A stretch of 64,000 bases of DNA from Rhizobiaceae bacterium (GTDB taxonomy: Bacteria > Pseudomonadota > Alphaproteobacteria > Rhizobiales > Rhizobiaceae), in contig JAHBYV010000004.1 in NCBI GenBank assembly GCA_019635795.1, positions 162,680-226,679 on the forward strand, written 5' to 3'. The notes beneath the pieces were generated by a model, which searched no databases, was not told the DNA's origin, and worked only from the letters and a program-made list of their open reading frames with translations. Below are positions 8,217 through 18,556 of the stretch, piece by piece; the stretch's first letter is position 1; every line of letters starts with the position of its first letter. The position numbers and the translations under genes are program-made.

Positions 8217-9044
8217 TCAATGCGCGTTCTGTGCGACCCACTGCTTCCACTCGCGGTGTGTCCCGTTGAAAACGTTGATATCGACCTTGCCTCGAATTCC
8301 GGGAACAACGCCTGTTCCGGTATATTGCCAGAAGGTGAAGGGGTGGCTGCCGTACTTCTCGCTTGGATGTCCGGCAACTGATCGCAACCAGTACCGATAG
8401 CCGTGGAACGTCGAAAGATTGTTGTCGTCAAAGAAATCGATCGACGTGTAGATAACCGGCTTTTTGCCGTAGTGGCGCTCCACGATATCGAGAAATATCT
8501 TCATTTCGCGCCTCACTGTTTCGGCTGGCGGACGAAGCTTGCAGCTGGGTGAATCCGGGTTCCACTCCATGTCCAGAATTGGCGGCAGGGCGCCTTTTTC
8601 GCGTGGAACGTTGCGGATGAACCAGGCTGCCTGTTCAGCGGCAGGGCGACAGAAATAATAGAAATGATAAGCGCCTCGCGGAACACCGGCAGCGCGTGCG
8701 TTGTTCCAGTGTTCACGGAACTTGTCATCCACGCGGTCGCCGCCTTCTGTGGCCTTGATGAACGCGAATGAAATTCCAGCTTCGCGCGCTGCCTGCCAGT
8801 CAACATGCGGCTGATATTTGGAAACATCCGTGCCGTGAACCGCATATTCCCAAGGGGTCCGTGCCTGCCATTCATGTGGGTCAGTGTCGCCAAAGCGCGG
8901 GAACGTTTTTGCAATACTGCCCGTCACAGGTCCAGCGACAGCGCTGTATTTTCCGTCCGGCATCATGTCGTCGACGGTCGAACACGCGCAAAGTGCGCCT
9001 GCGGCCAAGAGAATGCCAAACTTCCAGACTGAGTTGAGCGGCAT
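8217..9044 (-). CDS. GH25-family lysozyme-like lipoprotein
   Basis: A 275-residue protein with a lipoprotein signal (hydrophobic stretch ending LCAC, Cys21) and a glycoside hydrolase family 25 domain. GH25 signatures are visible: HGTDVSKYQPHVDWQAAREAG at the start of the barrel (one active-site Asp), FAFIKATEGG, and the catalytic pair region ILDMEWNPD. Strand ends such as PVIYTSIDFF and FTFWQYTGTG also fit. GH25 enzymes are N-acetylmuramidases. Lipidation would anchor it in an envelope membrane facing the murein. It lies 97 bases downstream of the transglycosylase start on the same strand, so the two may share a transcript. Confidence 0.9.
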   Translation of the reverse strand: MPLNSVWKFGILLAAGALCACSTVDDMMPDGKYSAVAGPVTGSIAKTFPRFGDTDPHEWQARTPWEYAVHGTDVSKYQPHVDWQAAREAGISFAFIKATEGGDRVDDKFREHWNNARAAGVPRGAYHFYYFCRPAAEQAAWFIRNVPREKGALPPILDMEWNPDSPSCKLRPPAETVRREMKIFLDIVERHYGKKPVIYTSIDFFDDNNLSTFHGYRYWLRSVAGHPSEKYGSHPFTFWQYTGTGVVPGIRGKVDINVFNGTHREWKQWVAQNAH

Positions 9045-9178
9045 GCCGTCCCCGAAACCTAACCAGAACCATTATGCAATTTTTGCGCCGCAAAGTCACG
9101 GACACATCAATGGGGTTATGCAGCGCTTATGGTTGATTTTGCGTTGACGTCGTTGCGGTTGGTTCTATGAAGGCCGTT

Positions 9179-9898
9179 ATGTCGATTTGGCAAAGACTCG
9201 GCGAGTTCGCCTCTAAAATTTCTACTGCCGTACGCAGTGGCGCTTCGTCGGTGGTTTCTTCCGTTCGAACCACGTTTGGCGGTGATCCGGAGTTGCGCCG
9301 CAAGGTTGCATTTTCCGTTGCCATGATTGCCCTTTCGGCGAAGATGGCAAAGGCAGACGGCGTGGTGACGCAAGACGAAATTCGTGCGTTTCACGAAATA
9401 TTCTCCGCTCCCGATCATGAGTTGCGCAATGTGGCGCGGCTTTATGATCTCGCGCAGGCCGATACTGCCGGTTTCGAAGCCTATGCAGCCCAAGCGGCGC
9501 GGTTATGCGGATCGGGCGAGTCCAATTGCGTCGTTCTGGAGGATATTCTGGATGGCTTGTTCCATATCGCCAAGGCTGACGGTGTGCTGCATGAAAGAGA
9601 ACACCGCTTTCTTCATAGAATAGCTGAGATTTTTGAGATTGGTGAAGACCATTATCGGACAATCGTGGCACGCCATCTCGATCTGGGGGAGGCGGACCCC
9701 TATGTCGTTCTTGGCGTTAGCCGTGGCAAATCCTTCGCGGAAATACGTTCAGCCTACCGAAAACTTGTTGCGGAAAACCATCCTGACCGGCTGATTGGCC
9801 GGGGGATGCCAGAGGAGTTCGTTGCAATCGCCACGAGGCGGCTATCTGCAATTAACGCAGCGTTTGAACTGATTGAGCGGGAACTGAAGCCAGCATGA
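9179..9898 (+). CDS. TerB/DnaJ-domain protein, DjlA-like
   Basis: The 239-residue protein has a TerB-like helical domain (about residues 40-150, with AKMAKADGVVTQDEIRAF and the repeat HIAKADGVLHEREHRF) and a C-terminal J-domain with the HPD motif (ENHPDRL, about residue 198), which stimulates DnaK-type ATPases. This is the DjlA domain order, but the N-terminal transmembrane segment of E. coli DjlA is missing, so it is probably cytosolic. I chose the ATG at 9179 because GAAGG precedes it at proper spacing; the ATG at 9167 has none. Its last four bases overlap the ampD start. Confidence 0.88.
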   Translation: MSIWQRLGEFASKISTAVRSGASSVVSSVRTTFGGDPELRRKVAFSVAMIALSAKMAKADGVVTQDEIRAFHEIFSAPDHELRNVARLYDLAQADTAGFEAYAAQAARLCGSGESNCVVLEDILDGLFHIAKADGVLHEREHRFLHRIAEIFEIGEDHYRTIVARHLDLGEADPYVVLGVSRGKSFAEIRSAYRKLVAENHPDRLIGRGMPEEFVAIATRRLSAINAAFELIERELKPA

Positions 9899-10671
9899 CG
9901 GGACTGATCTGTGAACATTCCGGTGCGGAATTTCGCGTCTCACCAAATTTCGGGCCGCGTGTCGGTACCAGCAAGCCTGATATGATAATCTTGCATTATA
10001 CCGGCATGGAATCGGGCAGGGCGGCTGAGGAATGGCTTTGCAATCCTGTCAGCGAAGTTTCGTCTCATTATATTGTCCATGAGGATGGGCGAATCGTTCA
10101 AATGGTGCGGGAGGCGGATCGCGCATGGCACGCAGGCAAGAGTTCATGGCGCGGCATGGGCGACATAAATTCTCGATCAATTGGAATTGAGATCGTCAAT
10201 CCGGGTCATGCGTTCGGCTATACCGATTTTGCCGAGGTGCAGATGGCGAGCGTCATCGATTTGTGCACCGGTATTGTGCATCGGCATGGAATTCCGGCTG
10301 AACGCGTTCTGGGTCATTCAGATATTGCACCGGGTCGCAAGGTCGATCCTGGCGAAAAGTTCGACTGGCGGCGACTCGCGAGGCATGGTTTGGGCCTGTT
10401 CGTAGAGCCGGAAGACATCAGTGGCGGGTCAATATTGCAAGTCGGCGATCAGGGCGAAGATGTGCAGAACTTGCAATCGATGCTGTCGGTGTTTGGCTAC
10501 GGCGTTGAAATAAGTGCCGAGTATGATGTTTTGACCGCAACTGTCGTCTCTGCGTTTCAACGACATTTCCGACCTGCCTTGATCAATGGATGCGCCGACG
10601 CGTCAACTATCGCAACTTTGAGGCGATTGTTGCAGGAATTACCTGAGCGCGAAGATTGGGAAGTTGCGTAA
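9895..10671 (+). CDS. ampD: N-acetylmuramoyl-L-alanine amidase (AmpD type)
   Basis: A 258-residue zinc amidase of the Amidase_2 family plus a C-terminal peptidoglycan-binding domain. Zinc ligands can be placed at His34 (ILHYTGM), His141 (LGHSDIAPGR) and Asp151 (KVDPG). There is no signal peptide, as in cytosolic AmpD, which removes peptides from 1,6-anhydroMurNAc in murein recycling. The extra PG_binding_1 repeat (about 180-250, with LQVGDQGEDVQNLQSML) recalls AmiD-type enzymes, but those are secreted. Loss of AmpD is known to derepress AmpR-type beta-lactamases; none is in this window. It overlaps the DnaJ-like gene by ATGA. Confidence 0.92.
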   Translation: MTGLICEHSGAEFRVSPNFGPRVGTSKPDMIILHYTGMESGRAAEEWLCNPVSEVSSHYIVHEDGRIVQMVREADRAWHAGKSSWRGMGDINSRSIGIEIVNPGHAFGYTDFAEVQMASVIDLCTGIVHRHGIPAERVLGHSDIAPGRKVDPGEKFDWRRLARHGLGLFVEPEDISGGSILQVGDQGEDVQNLQSMLSVFGYGVEISAEYDVLTATVVSAFQRHFRPALINGCADASTIATLRRLLQELPEREDWEVA

Positions 10672-10687
10672 AGCGCACCAAACGCAC

Positions 10688-10716
10688 TTGCAAAACATAC
10701 CCATGCACCCTTAATA
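10688..10716 (+). promoter_or_regulatory. Promoter for rnpB
   Basis: TTGCAA (10688-10693), a 17-base spacer, and TTAATA (10711-10716) form a sigma-70-like promoter. The expected start, 6 to 7 bases after the -10 box, falls at the first base pairs of the RNase P RNA. Confidence 0.65.
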
Positions 10717-10720
10717 CGCG

Positions 10721-11130
10721 GTGCCAGCTGGCCGGGCGGCCGCACGCGCAAGCACCGAAAGGTCGCGCGTGAGGAAAGTCCGGGCTCCATGGAACACGGT
10801 GCCGGATAACGTCCGGCGGGGGCGACCCCAGGGATAGTGCCACAGAAATTATACCGCCTGCGCGACCTTCGGGTCACTTGGCAGGCAAGGGTGAAAGGGT
10901 GGGGTAAGAGCCCACCGTGCGGCTGGCAACAGTCCGTAGCAGGGCAAACCCCACCGGGAGCAAAACCGAATAGGGACGGCGCGAGGGGAAACCCTTGGGG
11001 CGCGTTTCAGCCCGCCGTCCGGGTTGGTTGCGTGAGGTGCGTGGTAACGCGCATCCAAGAAGAATGGTCGCCACGTTCCGCCTTGATCGGCGGGGCCATA
11101 CAAAACCCGGCTTACAGGCCAGCTGGCGCT
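10721..11130 (+). ncRNA. rnpB: RNase P RNA, class A
   Basis: The catalytic RNA of RNase P, which matures tRNA 5' ends. Recognised from universally conserved blocks: GAGGAAAGTCCGGGCTCC at 10771-10788 (P4 5' strand region), ACAGAAA at 10842-10848, the segment around GTAAGAGCCCACCG, and the 3' AAACCCGGCTTACAGG. The two ends pair as helix P1: CCAGCTGGCC near 10723 with GGCCAGCTGG near 11118. These fix the limits to within a few bases. It lies between ampD and rsmH, directly in front of the division cluster. Confidence 0.95.
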
Positions 11131-11166
11131 GATGTCCTGAAAACTGAACTGGAACAAGGAATTACG

Positions 11167-11184
11167 ACATCCGGCTGGATGTTT
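11167..11184 (+). terminator. Possible rnpB terminator
   Basis: ACATCC and GGATGT (11167-11172 and 11177-11182) form a 6-bp stem with a 4-base loop followed by TT. It is short, so termination here is a weak call. Confidence 0.4.
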
Positions 11185-11275
11185 GAATCAACTTAGAATT
11201 TTAACGAATCTTTGTAGCGGTCGCACGATAATAACCCTTCGTTAGCCTTAATGGAGCATAAAACGCTTTGGATTC
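11185..11275. promoter_or_regulatory. Three GANTC sites between rnpB and rsmH
   Basis: GAATC at 11185 and 11206 and GATTC at 11271 lie in the leader of the division cluster. GANTC is the target of the cell-cycle methyltransferase CcrM in Alphaproteobacteria. A regulatory role is inferred. The rest of the gap from 11130 to 11339 holds no recognisable gene and no mraZ. Confidence 0.45.
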
Positions 11276-11338
11276 GTTAGCGGGTCTTTTCCTGCGTGCG
11301 ACAACCGTCAAATTTGAGTTGGATTTTACAGAAAGCTG

Positions 11339-12445
11339 ATGGCGCACCGTGCGTATGCACATATTGAAGCGGAAATTACTGGCGAGCCTGCTATCGGTGC
11401 TAGGCTTGACGTACATCGCTTGCGCCCAATCAGCGTGGGCGGTGGCACTTTGACGAGCGAACCTGAAGAGTTCCAGCGCCACGTTCCGGTTATGCTTGCC
11501 GAAGTGATGGCCGCGCTCGATCCATCGCCAGTCGACCTTATTGTGGATGGAACGTTCGGCGCTGGCGGATATTCCCGCGCCATTCTCGATACGGGTTGCA
11601 GTGTTGTGGCTTTTGACCGCGACCCTGAAGCAATTGCTGCTGGACGGGAGTTGGAGGGTCAGGCGCAGGGGCGTTTGCGCCTCGTTCACGCACCCTTTTC
11701 CACGATGGATACGCATGTGGAATCTGCCAATGGCGTCGTGCTCGATATTGGTGTTTCGTCCATGCAGCTGGATCAGGCATTGAGGGGATTTTCATTCCGC
11801 AACGACGGGCCGCTCGATATGCGGATGGCGGGTGAGGGCCTTAGCGCTGCAGATGTTGTGAACACTTTCAAGACGGGTGATCTTGCGCGCATCTTCAATT
11901 TTCTCGGCGAGGAGAAAAATGCTGGCCGTTTGGCACGAATGATTGTGGAACGCAGGCAAAAGCGTCCTTTTGAGCGAACCCTCGATCTTGCGGATGCAAT
12001 CTCGACGCATGTGGGGCGCGGCGCTAAGGACAAAATTCGCCCGGCAACGCGCGTATTTCAGGCTTTGCGTATATATGTCAACGACGAGCTGGGAGAACTG
12101 GCGCGTGCGCTGATTGCTGCTGAGCGCATTTTGCAGCCGGGCGGCAGGCTTGTAGTTGTTTCCTTTCATTCGCTGGAAGACCGGATCGTCAAGCGCTTCA
12201 TTTCCGATCGCGGGGAGTCGCAGGGAGGGTCACGTCATTTGCCGCAGGTCAATGCACGTGTTGCAACTTTTCAGAAAATAGGGGGAGCGGTCTCGCCCGG
12301 TGAAGCTGAAGTCGAGGCGAACCCGCGCGCTCGTTCGGCAAAATTGCGTTCGGCGATCCGCACGGATGCGCCGCCGAGAACGGCCGATCTTTCAATTTTC
12401 GACCTTCCAAAGCTGCCTGAGCTTCAACGAGCGGTGGAGTTGTGA
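11339..12445 (+). CDS. rsmH: 16S rRNA (cytosine-1402-N4)-methyltransferase
   Basis: RsmH (MraW) methylates N4 of C1402 in the 16S rRNA decoding centre using SAM. The family motifs are present: [28 protein letters not shown] (SAM loop), [13 protein letters not shown] and the C-terminal [14 protein letters not shown]. From the ATG at 11339 the protein is 368 residues, about 40 longer at the N-terminus than most homologues, and that leader resembles no RsmH sequence. A later GTG or TTG near 11435-11450 could be the real start; no site has a strong ribosome binding sequence. It opens the division and cell wall cluster. Confidence 0.93.
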   Translation: MAHRAYAHIEAEITGEPAIGARLDVHRLRPISVGGGTLTSEPEEFQRHVPVMLAEVMAALDPSPVDLIVDGTFGAGGYSRAILDTGCSVVAFDRDPEAIAAGRELEGQAQGRLRLVHAPFSTMDTHVESANGVVLDIGVSSMQLDQALRGFSFRNDGPLDMRMAGEGLSAADVVNTFKTGDLARIFNFLGEEKNAGRLARMIVERRQKRPFERTLDLADAISTHVGRGAKDKIRPATRVFQALRIYVNDELGELARALIAAERILQPGGRLVVVSFHSLEDRIVKRFISDRGESQGGSRHLPQVNARVATFQKIGGAVSPGEAEVEANPRARSAKLRSAIRTDAPPRTADLSIFDLPKLPELQRAVEL

Positions 12446-12448
12446 GCC

Positions 12449-12811
12449 TTGTTTCGTACCACTGACACCTTGTTGATCGCGGTGATGGTTGCAGCAGCAG
12501 CCCTGACCTACAAAACCAAGCACGATGCCGAGGACCGTTTGCGGGAGGTGCGCAAGCTGGAGCGCTCTATTCGCTACGAAGAAGATACCATTAATGTCTT
12601 GAAAGCTGATTGGTCTTTGCTGACCCAACCCGCGCGTCTCCAGAAGTTGGTGGATACCTACCAGTCCCAATTGAATCTGGTTCCGTCAGATCCCAAGCGG
12701 CTGGTGGGGATTGAGGCCATACCTGAAAAGCAGGTCTCAATGGAAGACCTGCTGGCTGGCGAGGCAAAGCCGCAGCAAGATGGGGTCACTACGGGGAGTG
12801 TCTCGCAATGA
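12449..12811 (+). CDS. ftsL: Cell division protein FtsL
   Basis: A 120-residue bitopic protein that bridges the divisome. It has a very short cytoplasmic end, one membrane span (about residues 7-22, LLIAVMVAAAALTY) and a periplasmic coiled coil (about 24-60, rich in Arg/Glu/Leu heptads such as EDRLREVRKLERSI), then the conserved NVLKADWSLLTQPARLQKL block. The start is a TTG at 12449, four bases after the rsmH stop; no ATG is available upstream of the span. Its 3' end overlaps ftsI by ATGA. Confidence 0.9.
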   Translation: MFRTTDTLLIAVMVAAAALTYKTKHDAEDRLREVRKLERSIRYEEDTINVLKADWSLLTQPARLQKLVDTYQSQLNLVPSDPKRLVGIEAIPEKQVSMEDLLAGEAKPQQDGVTTGSVSQ

Positions 12812-14529
12812 TCGGTTGGCTCAGGAAAAGGATTTCTCGCGAAAAGCAATCAGCCGCGTCGGGTATGGTGTTCGAGGCAACGAGCGCACCAACCAGCCGT
12901 CGTTCCCGCAACCGCGCTCTCATGACGATGGGCGTATTCTTCGCGATATATGCAACGATCGGTGGGCGGCTGATCTATTTTGGTTTCCAGGGCCCAAATA
13001 CGGATGGTGGCCCAGCCCCACACATTACCGCGTCTCGGCCGGACATAGTGGATAGAAATGGTGCCGTTCTGGCTACGGACATCAAGACGTTCTCTCTGTT
13101 TGCCGAGCCGCGCCGCATCATTGATGCGGACGAAACAATTGAAAAGCTTTCGACCGTATTGCCCGATCTGCCGATGGAGGAGACCTATCGCAAACTGAAA
13201 AGTGGCAAGGGCTTTATCTGGTTGCGCCGTCAGCTTTCGCCGCGTCAGCAAAATGACATCATGCAGCTCGGTCTTCCCGGAATCGGGTTTCGGACCGAAA
13301 ATCGGCGTTTCTATCCTGCCGGGCCAGCAACCTCTTATATTGTCGGTCTTACCAATCGCGATAACAAGGGCATATCGGGTCTGGAGAAATATATCGACGA
13401 TCAAGGTTTTGCCGATCTTCAGGCCTCAGGTCTGGCAGACCCGCAATCGTTGAAGCCGTTCAAACTATCGATTGATCTTCGCGTACAACATATTGTGCGC
13501 GACGAAGCCATTCAGGCTATGCAACGGTTCCATGCCATCGCTGCCGGGGCTGTCGTGTTGAACGCCAAGACCGGCGAAGTCATCGCTATGGCTTCGGTGC
13601 CGGATTTTGATCCAAACAACCCCGTAGATGCCCAGGATAAGGACAAGCTGAACCGCATGTCCGCAGGCCTCTATGAAATGGGCTCGACCATCAAGAGCTT
13701 CACCACGGCGATGGCACTCGATTCAGGCAAGGTAAACCTGAACAGTACCTTCGATGCCCGAAAGCCAATCACGATTGGCCGCAGAACAATCCGGGATTTC
13801 CACGGGAAGAACCGGATTCTGACCGTGCCAGAGGTTTTTATCTATTCATCCAACATTGGCTCTGCTCGTGAAGCTGACGTTGTGGGGATCGAAGGCCACC
13901 GTGAATTCCTGAAGCGCCTCGGACTGCTGGACAGGATGCAAACGGAGTTGCCGGAAGTTGCAACGCCGACCGAACCCAAAGTTTGGAAGAAGGTTCATTC
14001 TATCACTATCGCCTTCGGTCACGGCATGTCGACAACGCCTTTGCAGACGGCTGTCGGAGCTGTTGCGTTGTTGAATGGTGGCCGCCTAATGCCGCCCACC
14101 TTCCTGCCGCGCACGCTGGATGAGGCAATGGCAGTTTCAAACCAGGTGATCAGTGAAAAGACGAGCGAAGATATGCGCTATCTTTATCGTCTAAACTCAA
14201 CTGCTCCCGGCGGGTCAGGCAAGCGGGCCGCAGTTCCGGGCTACCGCGTTGGCGGAAAGACTGGCACGGCAGAAAAGGTTGTGAATGGCAGATATGCCAG
14301 CAACAAGCGGTTTAACGCATTTTTGGCTGCATTCCCTATGGACGATCCGCAATATGTCGTCCTGTCGATCATTGATGAACCTCAACCTGAAAAGCCGGGT
14401 ATGGGTGCGACGGCTGGTCTGAACGCCGCGCCTATTGTCGCCAACATTATTCGCCGTTCGGCGTCGATGCTTGGCGTTGAGCCTGATTTCGGCCAAGAGA
14501 AGGCGTTTACTGTCGTCTCTTCGGAATGA
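12808..14529 (+). CDS. ftsI: Septal peptidoglycan transpeptidase FtsI (PBP3)
   Basis: A class B penicillin-binding protein of 573 residues that crosslinks septal murein with FtsW. After a basic N-terminus there is one membrane span (about residues 35-52), a PBP dimer domain (about 70-220) and a transpeptidase domain with all three active-site motifs: STIK (about 291), SSN (about 349) and KTGT (about 487). Length matches alphaproteobacterial FtsI. It overlaps ftsL by four bases. Confidence 0.96.
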   Translation: MIGWLRKRISREKQSAASGMVFEATSAPTSRRSRNRALMTMGVFFAIYATIGGRLIYFGFQGPNTDGGPAPHITASRPDIVDRNGAVLATDIKTFSLFAEPRRIIDADETIEKLSTVLPDLPMEETYRKLKSGKGFIWLRRQLSPRQQNDIMQLGLPGIGFRTENRRFYPAGPATSYIVGLTNRDNKGISGLEKYIDDQGFADLQASGLADPQSLKPFKLSIDLRVQHIVRDEAIQAMQRFHAIAAGAVVLNAKTGEVIAMASVPDFDPNNPVDAQDKDKLNRMSAGLYEMGSTIKSFTTAMALDSGKVNLNSTFDARKPITIGRRTIRDFHGKNRILTVPEVFIYSSNIGSAREADVVGIEGHREFLKRLGLLDRMQTELPEVATPTEPKVWKKVHSITIAFGHGMSTTPLQTAVGAVALLNGGRLMPPTFLPRTLDEAMAVSNQVISEKTSEDMRYLYRLNSTAPGGSGKRAAVPGYRVGGKTGTAEKVVNGRYASNKRFNAFLAAFPMDDPQYVVLSIIDEPQPEKPGMGATAGLNAAPIVANIIRRSASMLGVEPDFGQEKAFTVVSSE

Positions 14530-14560
14530 TTCGAGACAACTTTCACTTGTGAGCGGCTGG

Positions 14561-16015
14561 ATGCGCTTTTCTGAATTTCAAGGTATTTTGCCTCCCGAAA
14601 ACGCTCTACCGGCGACCTTCGAGGTTGCGGGCCTGACTTCGGATTCCCGCAAGGTCATTCCGGGTGCTCTCTTTTTTGCCGTTACTGGTTCGAAGAATGA
14701 TGGCTCGTCGTTTGCAGCCGATGCGCAAGCGCGCGGCGCTGCTGCGATTGTTGCGTCCGACGAAGCCGATGTTGGAGCAGTTTCTATCGCTGTGATGCGC
14801 GTGAACGATCCGCGCCGTGCATTGGCGCTGTCCGCTGCGCGGTTTTACGGTTCGCAGCCAAAGACCATGGTGGCCGTGACGGGAACGAGCGGCAAGACAT
14901 CAGTTGCGTCTTTTCTTCGCCAGATTTGGGAATTCAACGGGTTCGCTGCCGCAAGTATTGGCACAACAGGGGTCGTTGCGCCGGGTCGAAACGACTATGG
15001 TTCTTTGACGACGCCTGACCCTGTTAGCCTGCACGCGCTTCTGGCTGAATTGGCAACGAGCGGTGTGACCCACGCTGCGATGGAAGCGTCCAGTCATGGA
15101 CTCGATCAACGCCGACTGGATGGGGTTCAGCTGGCCGCTGCTGGCTTTACGAACCTTGGCCGCGACCACATGGATTACCACCCAACTGTCGACGACTATT
15201 TTCAGGCAAAGATGCGCTTGTTTGAAGCTTTGCTTCCTAAAGGTGCACCGGCAGTTGTTTTTTCAGATGATGCATATTCTGAGCAAGCGATTCAGGCTGC
15301 CGAACGCGCCGGGCTTGATGTGCGAACGGTGGGGCGACGCGGCGATTTCTTGCAACTGAAGCGTGTTGAGCATGAGCGCTATCGCCAGCGCGCCGAAATA
15401 GCTGCAGGTGAAGAAATTTTCGAAGTCGATTTGCCGCTGGCGGGGGATTTCCAGATTTACAACGCGCTGGTTGCGGCTGGTCTCGCAATATCTACAGGCG
15501 TGCCATTTGTCACGGCAATGAAGGCACTTGAGAAGCTCAAGGGCGCATCCGGGCGTTTGGAACTCGTCGGAACCGCGCCAAATGGCGCGCCTGCCTATGT
15601 TGACTATGCGCACAAGCCTGACGCCTTGGAAAATGTGCTCGCTTCTGTGCGACCCTTTACTACCGGACGGGTAATTGTCGTGTTCGGGTGCGGTGGAGAT
15701 CGTGACCGAGGCAAGCGGCCAATCATGGGCGAAATTGCAACACGACTCGCGGACGTGGCGATCGTCACTGACGACAATCCCCGTTCTGAAGTTCCCTCCG
15801 AAATTCGTGCGGCGATCATGGCTGCTGCTCCAGATGCTATCGAGATTGGGGACCGACGTACCGCAATCAGGGAAGCGGTGCGGATGCTCAAGGCCGGCGA
15901 CACGCTGATTGTCGCGGGGAAGGGCCATGAGGAAGGGCAGACGGTGGGCGCGCAAACCTTGCCGTTCTCCGATCATGAAGAAGTGCGCAGGGCACTCAGT
16001 GAGTGGCCGGCATGA
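14561..16015 (+). CDS. murE: UDP-MurNAc-L-Ala-D-Glu:meso-diaminopimelate ligase
   Basis: MurE adds the third stem-peptide residue to UDP-MurNAc-L-Ala-D-Glu. The Mur ligase P-loop GTSGKTSVA is at about residue 110. The DDNPR motif (near residue 407) is the known marker for meso-diaminopimelate over lysine specificity. The ATG at 14561 starts the standard MRFSEF-type N-terminus and gives 484 residues, the family size; the longer open frame upstream lies inside ftsI, and a GTG at 14549 is an alternative. The 3' end overlaps murF. Confidence 0.95.
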   Translation: MRFSEFQGILPPENALPATFEVAGLTSDSRKVIPGALFFAVTGSKNDGSSFAADAQARGAAAIVASDEADVGAVSIAVMRVNDPRRALALSAARFYGSQPKTMVAVTGTSGKTSVASFLRQIWEFNGFAAASIGTTGVVAPGRNDYGSLTTPDPVSLHALLAELATSGVTHAAMEASSHGLDQRRLDGVQLAAAGFTNLGRDHMDYHPTVDDYFQAKMRLFEALLPKGAPAVVFSDDAYSEQAIQAAERAGLDVRTVGRRGDFLQLKRVEHERYRQRAEIAAGEEIFEVDLPLAGDFQIYNALVAAGLAISTGVPFVTAMKALEKLKGASGRLELVGTAPNGAPAYVDYAHKPDALENVLASVRPFTTGRVIVVFGCGGDRDRGKRPIMGEIATRLADVAIVTDDNPRSEVPSEIRAAIMAAAPDAIEIGDRRTAIREAVRMLKAGDTLIVAGKGHEEGQTVGAQTLPFSDHEEVRRALSEWPA

Positions 16016-17460
16016 CGCATCTTTGGACGGCTGAAGAGATCATCGAAGCCACTGATGGGCGACCGCTGGGAACCATACCAGAAGGCATTGGCGGCATATC
16101 CATTGATAGCCGTACGCTCGCACCGGGCGACGCATTCTTCGCCATCAAAGGCGACGCAATGGACGGACATGATTTCGTCACGGCTGCCGCTGCGGCGGGA
16201 GCCGCGCTATTCGTCGTTGCAGAAGGTAAGCTGCCCGCGCTTGGCCGACTGAACATTCCGATGATCGTTGTGCCAGACGTCCTAGTGGCGCTGGAAAAGC
16301 TTGGCGTGGCTGCCCGCAAGCGCACAAAGGCGAAGATTATTGCGGTTACCGGATCTGCTGGAAAAACCAGCACGAAGGAAGCGCTGAGGCATTGCCTCTC
16401 AACCGTTGGAAGTGTTCACGCGTCGGATAAATCTTTCAACAACCACTGGGGTGTCCCACTCAGCCTGGCGAGAATGCGAGCCGACTGCAAATTTGCAATC
16501 TTTGAAATTGGCATGAACCATGCCGATGAAATTCGCCCTCTGGTGAAGATGGTGCGCCCGCACGTTGCGTTGATCACACTGGTGGCTGCGGCACACTTAG
16601 GGCATTTCAAAAGTCTCGCCGAAATTGCCAGAGCAAAAGGCGAGATATTCGATGGTCTTGTTTCGGGCGGTACGGCGCTGATCAATCGTGACGACGCGCA
16701 TTGGAAGACGCTGGAGAAGGACGCGGTATCTGCCGGTGTAAAGAACATCGCCTTTTTCGGCGAGCATGTGCGCTCGACGTACAGGCTTCTCGATTTCAAA
16801 CTCCATTCTGATTACTCGACTATCGCTGCCAGAATTGGCGGCAACGAGATATTGGCGCGTATTGGTGCGCCCGGTCGCCACATGGTGCAGAACGCATTGG
16901 CGGTGCTGGCGTGCGCGCATCTGGTGGGGGCGGCCTTGCCTCCGGTCGCGCTTGCGCTCGGTGATCTGCAGGCTGAAGCCGGGCGGGGAAAGCGCTATCG
17001 CTTGCGGCATCCAAAGGGTGCATTCACCCTTATCGATGAAAGCTACAACGCCAATCCGGCCTCCATGAAAGCTGCGCTTTCCTTGCTGAAGGCAATGCAA
17101 ATTCCGGAGCGGGGAAAGCGCATCGCCGTTCTTGGCGATATGCTTGAGCTTGGAAGCTATTCGGAAAAACTGCATTCCGAATTGGGAGAGTTGATTGTCG
17201 ATGCTGGCGCGCAGCGTGTGTTTCTTGGCGGCGAAGCGATGAAGGCGCTGGCGGGCTCCATGCCCAAGGGACTGAAGTTCGAATATCGCGAGAAGACGGA
17301 CGATCTGTTGCCTCTCGTCATGGCGGCAATACGTCCGGGGGATGCGATCGTGGTAAAGTCATCCAAATCCACCGGCTTTTCCAGAATCGTTGATGCAATC
17401 TTGAAACAATTCCCCGTCGATGACGGGGCTGCCAGAGCGTCTGGACAGGTGCGGGGGTAA
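16012..17460 (+). CDS. murF: UDP-MurNAc-tripeptide:D-Ala-D-Ala ligase
   Basis: MurF adds D-Ala-D-Ala and completes the UDP-MurNAc-pentapeptide. The ATP loop is [10 protein letters not shown] (about residue 111), followed by [15 protein letters not shown] and the family's [10 protein letters not shown]. The 482-residue length is normal. The ATG at 16012 forms an ATGA overlap with the murE stop, which fits the other junctions in this cluster; the GTG at 16003 is less likely. D-Ala-D-Ala comes from Ddl, encoded 7 kb downstream in the same cluster. Confidence 0.95.
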   Translation: MTHLWTAEEIIEATDGRPLGTIPEGIGGISIDSRTLAPGDAFFAIKGDAMDGHDFVTAAAAAGAALFVVAEGKLPALGRLNIPMIVVPDVLVALEKLGVAARKRTKAKIIAVTGSAGKTSTKEALRHCLSTVGSVHASDKSFNNHWGVPLSLARMRADCKFAIFEIGMNHADEIRPLVKMVRPHVALITLVAAAHLGHFKSLAEIARAKGEIFDGLVSGGTALINRDDAHWKTLEKDAVSAGVKNIAFFGEHVRSTYRLLDFKLHSDYSTIAARIGGNEILARIGAPGRHMVQNALAVLACAHLVGAALPPVALALGDLQAEAGRGKRYRLRHPKGAFTLIDESYNANPASMKAALSLLKAMQIPERGKRIAVLGDMLELGSYSEKLHSELGELIVDAGAQRVFLGGEAMKALAGSMPKGLKFEYREKTDDLLPLVMAAIRPGDAIVVKSSKSTGFSRIVDAILKQFPVDDGAARASGQVRG

Positions 17461-17469
17461 GTCAGGCAG

Positions 17470-18552
17470 ATGCTGACATTCTTGGTCAATTTCGCGGATC
17501 ACGTCTCATTCTTCAACGTGTTCCGCTACATAACCTTCAGGACAGGGGGCGCGCTTATCACAGCGGCTTTGATTGTCTTTATATTCGGGCCGCAGATTAT
17601 TGACTCACTGCGTGTTCGGCAGGGCAAGGGCCAGCCCATTCGCGCTGATGGGCCGCAAACCCATTTCAAGAAGGCGGGTACGCCAACGATGGGCGGCCTG
17701 ATGATCCTTAGCGGGATAATCGTATCCTCCCTGCTTTGGACAAATCTTTCCAGCATCTATGTTTGGGTGGTGCTGCTCGTTGCCCTGGGTTTCGGAGCAA
17801 TTGGCTTTTACGACGATTATCTTAAAGTCACGAAGCAGTCGCATCTGGGACTGTCGGGCAAGAAGCGCCTGGGCATCGAATTCCTGATCGCCGCCGTTGC
17901 CGTTTCAGTCGTCACATGGGCAGGGCAATCGCCTTTCTCAACCTCGCTGACATTTCCATTCTTCAAGGATGTCATCCTTAATCTGGGATGGTTCTTCATT
18001 CCCTTCGGCTGCTTTGTTATTGTCGGGGCGGGAAATGCTGTCAATTTGACCGACGGGCTGGATGGTCTGGCGATTGTTCCAATCATGATTGCTGCGGCAA
18101 CTTTCGGGGTTATCGCATATCTTTCAGGTAATGCAGTTTTCGCTGACTATTTGCAGATTCACTTTGTGCCCGGCACGGGCGAACTCGCCGTTGTGCTGGG
18201 TGCGGTTATCGGCGCAGGACTTGGATTTCTGTGGTTCAACGCACCACCTGCCGCAATTTTTATGGGTGACACCGGTTCGCTGGCCCTTGGCGGACTGATC
18301 GGAACCATTGCCGTTGCAATTAAACACGAAATCGTTCTCGCAATTGTTGGCGGCCTGTTCGTGATGGAAGCGCTTTCGGTGATTATTCAGGTGGGTGTTT
18401 TCAAAATGACCGGAAAGCGGGTGTTCCTGATGGCTCCGATCCACCACCATTTCGAAAAGCTCGGCTGGACTGAAAGTCAGGTCGTTATCCGCTTCTGGAT
18501 CATAGCGGTCATTCTGGCTCTTATCGGCCTTTCAACGCTCAAGTTGAGGTAG
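17470..18552 (+). CDS. mraY: Phospho-MurNAc-pentapeptide translocase MraY
   Basis: MraY transfers phospho-MurNAc-pentapeptide to undecaprenyl phosphate to give lipid I at the inner membrane. The 360-residue protein has about ten hydrophobic spans. The catalytic motifs are present: FYDDYLKV (adjacent aspartates), [13 protein letters not shown] and the HHHFEKLGW histidine motif. The conserved GTPTMGG segment ([10 protein letters not shown]) near residue 70 is also seen. It begins 9 bases after murF. Confidence 0.97.
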   Translation: MLTFLVNFADHVSFFNVFRYITFRTGGALITAALIVFIFGPQIIDSLRVRQGKGQPIRADGPQTHFKKAGTPTMGGLMILSGIIVSSLLWTNLSSIYVWVVLLVALGFGAIGFYDDYLKVTKQSHLGLSGKKRLGIEFLIAAVAVSVVTWAGQSPFSTSLTFPFFKDVILNLGWFFIPFGCFVIVGAGNAVNLTDGLDGLAIVPIMIAAATFGVIAYLSGNAVFADYLQIHFVPGTGELAVVLGAVIGAGLGFLWFNAPPAAIFMGDTGSLALGGLIGTIAVAIKHEIVLAIVGGLFVMEALSVIIQVGVFKMTGKRVFLMAPIHHHFEKLGWTESQVVIRFWIIAVILALIGLSTLKLR

Positions 18553-18556
18553 GATC

